From: Ectocarpus siliculosus
Lineage: Eukaryota; Sar; Phaeophyceae; Ectocarpales; Ectocarpaceae
DNA length: 64,000 nt
Direction of reading: 5' to 3'
Assembly: GCA_000310025.1 (NCBI GenBank)
Contig: FN649742.1
Coordinates: 3,398,330-3,462,329 of the forward strand
A program made the translations under genes and the position numbers. A model generated the notes under the pieces. The model did not search any database. It was not told the DNA's origin and worked only from the letters and a program-made list of their open reading frames with translations. This document shows, piece after piece, positions 34,001 through 46,000 of this stretch (positions are counted from its first letter, which is position 1; every line of letters begins with the position of its first letter).

Positions 34001-37000
34001 CTGCTGAAGTAGGTCATCGACATGGACATGAACCCGAACTTCATGAGCGTTTCCGTGGACTGCATGAGCTGGGCCGCCTGCCGCTTGTCCTTCGCGGACG
34101 GTCCCGCCCCGTCTCCGCCGCCGCTGAGCATGTCCCCAGGCCCGCCGCCGCTGCCGTCTCCGGACGCCGTGAGCAAGAGCACGCCTTTCTTTTCCTGGCG
34201 ACGGCGGATGTTGTCCAGCTCCCGCTGCTGCTCTTCCAAGAGGACGACCAGCTTGCGTTCCAAGGTCCGCAGTTCTTCCTGCGATCGCGCGCGTGGCAGC
34301 AAGTTATTTATAGCGCGAGGTGACGTGTCCAAGACCGAAGGGCGGAGCAATAGGGTGATTGCCGTCGGAAACAAAAAATGATTCCGACCGGTAAGTTGTT
34401 GTGGGTCTATTTCGCTTCCCTCCGTTAAACAGCTGGTGTTGTTTCTGTAGCGTGGTGCGCTACAAGCCCGCTCTGAGGTAGATAACAACAACCCTCGTCC
34501 GCATTCCATTGAAACCCAGCCACCTCCCCGGAACGCGGCGTTCTCTTTCCGTGACGGCGTTTGCAGACGTTCTTTTGAGTGGAGAGGGGCGTAGAGTCAA
34601 CGTTTGCTGTTTCAACAGACTCTCCGGACAGCGAAAACAACAACACACCTTGCTAGGATTCATGTTTTCGGATTTTGTCCCGATAGAGCCCACCATGGGT
34701 ATGAATAACGGAAACGAACACCTTCAACAGTCCAGTGGATGTAACTCTCTTCAGTATTGGCTGAGTGTCGTGGAGTGCCAATGCTTGCAACGGAAGAACA
34801 CCCTACGGCAAAACACCGCGTCCTTTCAACACACCGCGTCCTTCCAACTCAAACGTCAACCGCAACAAACAAGCACGATCCGAATACATACGCAGTATTT
34901 TAGAACACACCTCCTTGCCGAGGCGAGTCCTGTCGAGGGTGGCAAGCTTTTTCTCCATGTGGAGCAACCTATCTTTACGGTCTGCGATCTTGCCGAGCAT
35001 TTCTCCAAACTCTTTGTCCAATCGAGCCTTTTGCTCTCGAAGCTCGAGCCTTGACAGGGCGTGCGTGCGTGCGAACGCAGGAGCGAGGGCGGTCGGGCGG
35101 ATGCGAGTACAACCGAGGTGGTGAGGATGAGCGCTTGCGAGTATTCGGTGTGAAGCTCGGTATTCAAAAGTTATTACCAATGGGTGCCTGCTGTAGCAAG
35201 TATTACTCCATACACCTACGGTCCGCACCTGGATGTTGGATGCTTACCGCGATAGATCCGACAGAACCATGAACCGGTAAAGGATCCACCAAGAAAACCC
35301 AAACGTCGAAGCTATCCAGAACTCGAACGAGACGTGCCACATCTTCTCGATGTCCCGGGTGGAAAAAGCAACAGACCGCCACTCCAAATAGCCATCTGGC
35401 GACACAAAAAAGCACAGCAGACGCCTCCCCGCTCAACCTGGCACCCTTTCCATTCAGCCCACCTCTCTCCACACGCCGTACACCTTAACTCTTACCGTGC
35501 CTCCTCGTCGAGGACCCCCACCGCCTCGGTCTCGATCTTGGACAGCTGGTGCATCTCCCTTTCGAGTACCGTCACCGCCTCCTCGAACTCGCTGATCTCC
35601 TCCATCATCGCTTCCACGGCCTCCTCCGCCCCGACCTTCTCCCCCGTCAGCAGCTGGACGTCGCTCTGCAGCCGGGTCGCGTGGAGCTTGTGCTCGAGCA
35701 GCATCTGCCGGCCGAAGTCTATCCCCTGGCTCTGGCTCTTGGAGAAGAGGTACTTGTCGCGCTCCCGCCCCGCCCTGCGGCGACCCGTGTGCCCGCGGAA
35801 GACGCGCTGGATGGTCATGGCGTTGTACTTCTCCTCTCGGCAGCGGAACGCGTACCGCCGACCGGACACGCCCCTCCAGAGGGACTACAAAGGCGGGGTG
35901 GGTCAGCAATGAGTCATCGTGGGTTTGCGGGGTCATTGTCACCGCGGTGACGCGCCGTTTTGTGGGTTGGTGATGTGCTTGTTGAGAAAACATCGGGAGC
36001 TCTCCGCGTGAAGTTTTGCCGCGTTGGATAGGTGGCGTTGGGGCGCCGAGCTACATGGTGGAAGAACAAAGGTGCCGTTGTCTTTGCTGTGCCTCCCGGG
36101 ACCGTGTGTGAGCATGCATAATCAAAACCTCAAGAATCTTCCGCCGCCCCCGTAATTCAGTCCTATAGCGTTATCACGACATCATCCCGACGCCCGGCTT
36201 GCAAGAAAACGTGTCAGAGATTGACTGCCTTCATCAACGTTCAGGCATCGGGGAGAGAGAACCACCTATCGACTCGGGACAGGGTCACCGTCTGACCTGA
36301 ATCACGGCGGCCGCGTGGTCCCGCCTTCTCCTGGTCGCCTTGACGAGCCGCCGGATGAGAGCCCCCCTCCACACGCGTTGCATGTGCCCGCACGCGGCTT
36401 GCTGCCGGCGGAGGAGCCGGAACCACCGCCGCGAGGCGTATCCCCTCCAGTTCCTCTGCACCACCTGGGCCGCCCACACCGACCTCAACCTGTGTTTGTG
36501 TCGGACACAAGCGCGCCAAAGCGCCACGCAGTATTTACAAGAAAATAAACAAGTATGGTTTGGTTTGGTTCGTCCAGCGTGCTCGGTGTTGGGGCTGTTT
36601 CATTTCGGCAACGCTCTCCACGAAGCACCACTAGGCCGTTCATCCGCACGCACATACGCTGTTGCGTGTTTCGTCGAGCTGGTGGTGTCCACAACAGAGA
36701 TCTTCGTTTCAAGGAGCACGCAGTAGGGTTGGAGCCATCGCGCCTGGAGGGCTGATGGGGCTAGCAACGTTTTCGTCCTTTTGCCAAACACTGGTTTAGA
36801 CTGCCACGCGGCGGTGCACCGTGTGGAGGGAAACCAAGAGAACGCAGATTGGATGTGATTGGCTCGAACTGCAGCACCCGGTTGATACACATGGATACGG
36901 CAACCCGCGCCGGGAATGAGTCTTCTCGCTTTTGCCATGCCCGTGCTTGCGAATCAGACGCGAGATCCCTTGAGACACTTCTTGTAGACATGTGGAAAGA

Positions 37001-40000
37001 CGGTGGAAACGAACCCGCCAAGAAACGCCACCCAAGACAGCATCCAAGTTAACGCTTTCGCCTGCTGTAATATAATACAGCTGCCCCGACGCCGCTCACC
37101 ACAATATCCTAAAAACGAAAAACCACACTGATTGCCGAGAGAGCTGTCCATGTCCGGCTACCCTCGGCCCACTTACTTCTCCAGAAACATCAGCCTCCCG
37201 CGCCAACCCCTGAAAATGGTCTGGATGTAGACACACGCCCGGTTCTCTCTCATGAGCTGGGCCCTCTTCAGAGCCAGGTAGGCGCGCAGGGCACCTTGGA
37301 TCTTGCGCGCGGCCCGGTCCAGGCGAACCAGGCGCTTTCGATTGCGCTTCAGTCGCCAGGACATGTACTCCTTGACCTGAAAAATAGTTGTGTATGTCGC
37401 TCTTCTAGTTAGAGGTGGAACCAGGTACTGTAGAAAGAGCGTGCGATTGAAAGAGTTAAACGTCAAACAACTGTGGGTCAAGATTGGTTTTAGAAATACT
37501 GCTTTCCGGAGTCTTTTGCCTTGCCAGAACGGGATCGATGTTCTTGTCCGTGTGTTTTCGAGAACGAGAGATGGGGGCCTGCTGCATCGCGAGTCCAACT
37601 CGCTCGCTGGTGCGTCACAGCATGTTTGTTGTGTGCGGCGAGGTTATGCCATGCGAAAGTGCCACTTGATTGAGTGCTTGGATCAAAGGCTCGTTTCCTT
37701 CATCATTGTCCTTCCCGAACCAGTTTCCTTATCAAAACACTCTGGGTCCTCTTTCGGGAGGCTACGTACCAGGCGTTCGGTGTGGAAAAACAGCGCTCCG
37801 TGTAACCTACCCCCCTTCAACCGCCACCATTTTCAAGAAGCATAACTTGGAACCTTCACCCACCTCTGGGAATTCCTCGGGCTGCGGGTAGACCTTGCTC
37901 CCCTGCCCAAACCCGTACACCAGGTTATCCTGACGCTCGAACGCCGGATGGGCCGCGTCCAACACAGTCCCAACCATGATGTTTCGCCCCTGCACGCGCC
38001 CGTTGCCCTCGCCTCCCGGCTTCCCGCCACCACGCCGTCGTCTGCCCTTGCCCCGACGATCTCGCCGCCATCGCTCTTCTTCGTCTGAGGCGCTCCCGGC
38101 GCCACCGGTGTTCCCGAAGTGCCCCCCCCTGTTGGCGGCGTTCGTGCCGGCGACGGCCACGCTCGAGCGATACTTCTCCCACGACGATCCGTACACCTCG
38201 CCGAGGCTGCCGTCCCACGCCGATCCCATCTCGGTATTGTCGGCGGTTGTGTCCTCCTCTTCTCCCCCCCGGCCGTGCGCATCTAACGTGCTCGCGCTTC
38301 CGTCGCCGCCGGCACCGGCGCCGCGTCCGGCTCGCAAGAGGTTTCCCCGCTCCCGGTGGCGGGCCTCGGACTGCATGTCGGACATGGTGCCGAGGACGTT
38401 GTCGATGAAGCTATCTTCGAAGGTATCGCCCCCGCCAATCCCGTTGCCGCTGGCCCCGCCGCCGATGGCCGCTGCCGCGCTTCCTCGCGTGGCGGTGCTC
38501 CGGCGGCTCTTCGACGCTCTCGCTTCGTCCAGGCCACCACCATGTCCTCCTGCTCCGACACCTCCAGCTCGACCAGCAGAACCGGGCTTGTTGCCACCGG
38601 CAGTGGCATTGGTGGCCGCAAACTCTGGGTGGCTCATCGCGTAGACGACGTCGTTTCCCTCGTGGTATCCTGAGATGGCCTGTTCGAGGAGGGTTGTCGT
38701 TTGGATCCTGGCCTCCTGGAACAGCTCATGCCCCGCGTTCATCCACACCACGCAGGTCTTGCTCGGGTCTTGCAGGGCCTGTTGGCGTTGTCGTTGCGGT
38801 GCAGAACGGTGGAAAATGTTACTGTTCGCCGTAGACCGTACGAAAGAACAGCACGGTGTCTATGTAGAACAAGATGTCATGTCGCCTGCACTCTGTGTCG
38901 TATGGAGCCATTGCGTTGCTTACCGTGTGGTTGACGGGGGAGTGCCACCGTCTTGTGGTCTAGGTACACAATCTTCGGGGTGTACGAAGGTAGCATGGAC
39001 TGTTGTTCGGTATGTGGCTTCATCCATCTACCCGGCCTGTGGCATACGCCACTACGCTGTACACCTAGAGCGTGAACTACGTCTCAACCTTTGTGCGGAT
39101 ACAGCTCCGACAGAGCGACAGGCGAAAATGTTGACGATCCTACCAACACAGCCCCACCTCGCGCGTCAGAACCAGGGTGGCGCTACTTCACACCTTGTGG
39201 ATGCTCCGGACCTCACCGCCGCGCCTCGAGACGTAAGGGTCGGTGTGCAACGGTTTGACAAAGTTGTTTTGGGTGCTCTGGATGCAGACAACGGGGATGT
39301 CTATCTCGGAGAGCACCGGGCGCGTGTCGACGTGCGCGAGCGCCCCCTTGCAGAGCTGCAGCCGCCCTTTGACCGAGATCGGGTTGTGTACGGCCGTGTA
39401 TATATTGAGCGCCAGCGGTGTCGATACCTGGGATGCAAAATCGGCATAAAGTCCGTCCGTTCGAAAACGAGCGGACGGCAAGTGAAACCATTTAGAGAAC
39501 GTCGCAATGGGAGATAGAACGGAATTGAATAGGCAACATAATAACGCCTACCATTCGTGCAACAGGCTGGACTTGACACCGGCTCAGCCCGCCCCCCCTC
39601 TCCTGCAACTCGGACGCCCTCTTGTCCCGACCCCACCAGCATCAGGTTACAAAGGAGGGATATATAGGTACTTCCTCAGATCTCGTGCCGACATACGAAC
39701 ATCTTCCGCCCAATGTCTGCCTCGCCATCACGCATTGACAGCCCAGACTTGATCGCGCGCGCATGGTAAACAAAATATCCACCACTCCGCCCCCGTGTTG
39801 ACCGCCCAGCATTTGTTCTTAGCGATGGATTCAAGTACGTCAAAGCACACATCTTGCCTGTCCCAGGTACGCCGGGCTGAAGAGAAACCTGGCGTGGAAG
39901 TACACGGGCAAGTCGGGCCTGGACTCGGGAGCGCAGTTGAAGACGTTCATGCAGTCGTGCAGCACTCCGGCCAGGTAGGCGTCGACGTAGGAGAAGGAGT

Positions 40001-43000
40001 TGATTAGGAGCAGCGATCGCGGAGAAGGGGTTGCGAAGTGACTCGCGTAGAAGGTAGCCACCGCTCCTCCCGACCCGAACCCCACGAGGTGGTAAGGCCT
40101 GTCCGAGTCGAAGTCCCCTGCAGTCAGGAGTCAGGAGAAATGTTCGAGTACGTCGTTCAGTTGGGTGGCGGCCGGTAGGCGGCCGGTATGGTAAGCGCGC
40201 AGCGGAGCGGGTGGAGGCGGGCCGACGAAGTATTCGCACGTGGGGCAGGGGAGGAAGTTGGGATCGAGAAGCCCTTCAGGACACACAAGTAAATTTCGCG
40301 ACGGATACCCCTTCAGAAGGATTTGTTGAGGGAGAAACCATGCGTATCGCGGAAACGGGATATGAGATCACGCCGTCACCAATGACCGCCTGAAAGTACC
40401 CCCTCCTAAAGAGTGTACGCTGCTCTGCTCATTGTGCGGTACCGCATAAATGTCCGTCCGCAGCGCTATTTTTTCTATTTTCAGGAGCTCCTCTTTGTCG
40501 CTTCTCACCGGTGCCGCCCTTGCTCTTCTTGCCGAGGTGCAGCAAGAGGAACTGCAGGATGGTGGACAGGTACTCATTGTTGAGCAGTTGCTGCTCTCTC
40601 CACTCACTGAAAGCCTGACCAGGATAGTTCCAGAGTAGCACCTGTTACGACGAGCACGTAGGACGGAGGGGTCTAAGGCGGAGCAGTGGTGAGAAAGCAA
40701 GTCGGGGCGCAAGGGGGGGATCTACCGGTCATAGCGTCCCATCCTGAGGGCACGTGCGCGACACGGAACACGCGTGGCCGTGCAGAAAATTTCCCTGCAA
40801 AGTACCGTATTCCATAAAAGGTATTTCCCCCGGCGATGTCTACTATTGGTTGTTAAATTGTGGTACCTTCGGGATTGCATTTTCTGTGTGGAGTGTGTGA
40901 CAACGTGGTGACCCTGTTTATTGATCTGTTTGCAGCACGTTTTGGGCTCATGTTGAGCTACAAGCACATGCTCACTGGTTATGTTATTCTTTGTGTAATT
41001 GTATCTGTTGTGGCAGTGAAAGTCTTGTGTGTGAGTGTACGGTAGCTCAGCACTCGTGGCATGGTATCCACCAAACACACGTCCGCTTCTCCTCACCTGC
41101 GCCCCTGGGTACCGTGCGATCAACGGCGCAACGACGATTTTCATGCGCTCGTAGTTGTCGAAGAGGTCGTGGCACACCACGAGGTTGAAGAAGCGCCCGG
41201 AAGACCCCCCGGCCGAAGGCGGTGACCCGACAACACAGTACGGGACAGCAGTATCCGCATCAACCTTGCACAAGCACGATGGGGACAAAGATGGTCATGG
41301 TAGGGTAGTGATCACCGTCATGCATGCCGTGGGTATGAGTATCCCGGCCTTCGACCTAGATGGAGGACGCCGGGTTTCTGTTCAAATGACGGGAGATGAA
41401 CACAGCCACTACGGTGGCCACGCGTGGGAAGAGGTCGCCAGGTTTGAAAGACCCCACCTCTCCTGAAGTGCAACGCAATATTTGGAGCTACTTTTGTGTT
41501 GAACACAGCGAGCATGACCGAAGAAAGCAACCTTAAGACATGCGCCATGCGGCAAGTGGAAAAAATACCTGCAAGCTCCCCTCCACGCTGCCCTCGTGCC
41601 TCGGGGCTAGCGCCATGCCCTCAGCGGCGCACGCCGCCGAACCTTTCAGCACTCCCATCCCCTTGCCCTGCATGACCTTCATGCCGCCACCGCGGCCGGG
41701 ACCAGCCCCGTTCGTGAGCGCGCCACCGTTTATCGACGACGGCCGAGAGAGATGCCGTGGGATCGCAGCGCGGAGAGTGTTGAGCAAGGGTCCCGGCTCA
41801 GCGGGCTTGGAGATGCAGCCGTCCATGCCGGCGGCCATGTAGGAGCGGAGGTCATCCGGAGAGGCCTTTGAAGTGAGGCATATTATCGGCAGGTGTCTGA
41901 GCTCGGCGGCTGGGGGGACGGAGGACGGGGCTGCGAAGGCAGAGAAGAGCGGGGTGGGCATGACGGTGGGGATGGCGGGGTTGTATGGACGTCGAGGTTC
42001 GGCAGTGGGTTCCGTCGAGACCACTTTTCGAGGTATCAGAGGTTTGGATGGTGTTGACGTTGACGCTGTTACCTAGCCGTCGTCTCACGTACGATGCATC
42101 ATAAATATCCCACAGATGGTTCGTGGAGGGATGACCTGGACGCGAGCACGAAGACGGGGCCTTCATTGTGAAGCAACACGGCGGGGCATACACAAAGCGC
42201 TTGTCCAACAGGCCATCGACATCTACACTACGTCACCAATTGCCCTCGCATCCCGTCCGAAACAGCCTCTCTTGCGCTAAGCAGAGAGAGAGAGAGAGCT
42301 CTCCTGCACCGTACAGTGGCAAAAAATATCACATCTTTAGTGCTGGAGCAAGTTTTACCTCCATCATCCTGTTGCCGGCCTTGGCCGTGCGTCGTTGTTC
42401 CACCGCCGCCTGCTTTCGCGTGCCCTTCCACGGCAGCCGCCCGCACCATGGAAGAGCGGTTTCTTCGCGCCTTCTCAAAGTCTCTCAGGGCTGAGGCTAT
42501 CTGGAAGCCGTCCATGACGGGCGTGTCTCGCTCGACCACGAGCGCGTCCCACTCCCCGTCGCCGTCGATCAAAGCTTCGAGCACCTGATCACGTCGTTGT
42601 TGGCGAGGGTATGGCGGGGGGTGGCAGCATGCTATGCGCTTGTAAGCAAGTTCTTTCAACGGACAAGTGAGTGTGAAAAACATAGGACCCCCTCGCCCAC
42701 TGTGATTTTTCATTCGGGGGCAGGGTTTGTGGCCCAGCATTGCGAAAAGCGATGTGCGCCTGCCGCACGAGATGACCCCAAGTGCGCAGCGGTCTACAAA
42801 CACGCTGAGACGCGATGGCTACTCGCGATTCAACGGAAGGCTGGACCAGAAGCCGTCTGTTTCCATTTGTTAAGGGCTCCACGAACCTTCGGTTGTCCCT
42901 CCTTTGCTGTAAATACTATATTTCCTTCGCGAAACACCTATATTCCCTTCGCGAAACACCTAGCTCTCTTACCTGCTTGCCGTCCCCTTCCACCGTAACC

Positions 43001-46000
43001 ATGTATCCCGCTTGCTCAAGCGTCTCCTTGATCGTCTTGGCAGATCTGGGCTCTGCCTCGGCAACCAGAACCCGTGCGTGGAAAAGGCCCGATCCCTCCT
43101 CCTCCCCGTCATCGTCCTGCTGGGGTGAGGGTTTACAGATCATGCTGTCAACAGAACTAGGCGGCGGTATTTGACGACATCCGTGGCAGCAGGGACGACG
43201 CAAACCGGCGCCACCTAGGCAGGCACGAGTGTATTGTTGCAATCGACCTTGGACACTGAAATAGATATAGTAGTTGGTCATCGCGAATTTTCTCAACACG
43301 CGTCAAGTGAAGGGTGGGATTAGTGGGTACGGGGTGGGTGGTGCTGCAACGTCACTCCACGGATGATCGCACGCGCGTTGCTGGTTTGAGGAAGGGGGGC
43401 AACATTCGCCAAGTCAAGCTAACCAAGCGAGGTTATTGCTGTAGCCGCCTTTGTGGGTCGGTGTGCGAGAGCCTCTGGTGTTGCGAACCTTGCTCGTGAA
43501 GAAACGATTACGCCCCCATGCAAGAGCACCCACCGCCTGGTGTTTCTCAAGATAACACAGCAGTACTTGAATCTCTCTTGCTGCATCACTACCAAGGTTG
43601 CCGTTGCTCGACTGTCGCTTCCTCACCTCGTGCCCTTCGGCAAACGACAACGAGCTCCCGTCGGTGGTCGTCCCTGCACAGCTTTCCCCGCCGCCGCTAC
43701 CCCGACTTAACCCTAGCCCCCTCTTCCTTTTCTCACGCTTGGCCGCCGAAGCCGAAGCACACCCTCGGAGGTAGTTGTCCAGGTCCTCAAACTTTTTCCC
43801 AGACGAGAGAGCCGGGCGATTGGCGAGCCCCTTGCCCTTGTTCTGACCTGCTCCGTTCCCTTCTTCCAGCCTCCCTCTCCATGTGTGAGCCTCCCACCCG
43901 CCCCCGCTGAACCCCCCACTCCCGTCCGCCCTGTGTCGACGCTGTTTCTTGGCTTGGCCGTCGTCGTCTCCATGGCTGCGAGGACGAGTAGGCAGGGCAC
44001 CCGCAGCGGTTGATCGGGTAGAATCGCTGCCGCCGCCGCCGCCGCGTCGACGGCGGCGGCGCTCTTGCAGCTCGTCCGAGCTCACGCTCACCGGGTCTGT
44101 ACCTTCTTCTTGTGCGCTGTAGAGGTCGTGCTGCTTCGCTCTTGGTCGCCGTCTTCGCGGTACGGAAGACCTGAGCGGCGGGACGCGTTAAGCGGGTGCA
44201 GAGAAACGAGGGCAGGGAGATCGTGCGGAGCACTTTTCAACCCTGCCTGCGGAAGGCGTACAATGGGCTTCTTGCGGCACGATCAGCCTCTATGGTACAT
44301 ATACAGCAAATCCAATGATGTTACCACTACCCAACACCTCACCAAAGCATCCCCGGCTCACCTTGAAGAGTCAAGGAAGTCTGAGCGCTCGCACACGGCA
44401 AGCTCTTCCGCAGTGAGGGCCTCCTGACGGGCGATAGCCGCCCGCGCCTTGTCCAGCAGAGCGTACACCTGTGGTGCGGTGATATTGCGCGGTTTTCGGT
44501 GGACGGATCGATGACATAAGCGCGGACTGCTGGAGGTGATGAGGACCACGCTTCCTCGCGCCCGTTGTCAATGAAAGGAATAGCAATTGAACCTGTCCCA
44601 TCCGTCCGGACCGGCACTTGCTCCGTTGCGTCGCTGAGAATTTCTTTGGGAAGCCAATAAAGGCGAAGGTAAGGTTTGGGACAGCTTCAGGGCCTAGATT
44701 GTATGTGTGCTGTCAGTTTACCCGTCAAGGCCATAATCGTATTCCATAATCGTATGCCCACGAGCCGTCATTGTGCGAAATATCACATCGTCCCTAGATC
44801 GACTGTCATAAGCTCGATTGGTTTTAGAACCAACACCGCACCACTGCCGATAAGGGTGATTTCGGAAGATCTCGTCGAGAGCTTTCCTTAGACCTATGGA
44901 CCGTTTTTTCGCACCCTCCTGGTTGTGGAGCAATCGAGCTATAATATGAAGGTCGGTCCGCGGGGATGCGATCAACTACGGAGCTCACTCACCCTGAAAC
45001 AAGACCCACACACGCGAACAGGTTTGTAAAAGTTCTGGGCGCCTCCTGCTAGGAACTCGTCCTCTCTCTTGCGAGCGTGCTGCCTCATCGTACTAGATTC
45101 CGTCTCCTGCAGCGAGCGTCTCCGAGTATCCTTCTGCCCTTCCCCGCTGCCGCTGGAACCATCTGCACCCTCCCCCACCCCACCCTTTCCCACCGTACCA
45201 AACTTGTTTTGCGTCTCGCCCGAGTCAAGGAGAGACAGCCCTTCTTTGTCCTCCTTGGCGCTACCCGCTCGATTTTCCCTTCCCCTTCTCGCTAGACTTA
45301 TGCTTTTCCACGAAACCTCGGACCAAGCCGTAGGGTCCCTGTCCTTCAGCCCCCCTGCGACGGGGTCGCCTTTGGGTCCTCCACCAGCTCCGCAATGTCT
45401 TCCTGGCGCGGAAGCTCCCCCTCCTGCGTGCTGTCCCCCTTCCCCGCCCCCCGCCCCCGCTGTCGTGGATGACGGAGTTTTCACCTCCATCACGAGACCC
45501 TCCTCTATCTGACGGCGGAAACTCGCATCCCTGCGAAGAGCGGACAGTTCTTGCCCGCTGAACAGCCGTGTGGCCACCTCCAGTTAAGCCAGCGGTCGGG
45601 GTCGATTGGATCGAGATCGGCGACGACCAGCGGGCAGTTGTCAGCTTGTAGAAGAACCTACGCTATTTCAAAGTACTGTTTTGCCCACACGAAGAACAAC
45701 TGCCTCGCCCTGACGTTGCCTTTGTATTCATCCTTCCTACAGCTGTTTCTATACATTTCGCGCACAAATGCTGACCGCGGTTCTGAAGGAGTCAACGAAT
45801 AGTGTAGGTCGTGGGTGCTAAGGATGGCAATATTTTCACTTTCCTCCGATGGCCCAGAGCGATGCAACACGTAAAACTGCAAAGATCTTACTTAGGATCC
45901 GCAACCCACCCCCTCAAACACAATATCGTTTTCATCAGCAGGTCTTTGAAGCGATTCAGACAATTCTACGGGCAGTAAGTCGCATCCTCTAGACAACCGA

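Noticed and set aside
37976-38644. 222-codon plus-strand Pro-rich frame
   Set aside because: Antisense to the Gly/Arg-rich part of exon 13 of the giant gene.
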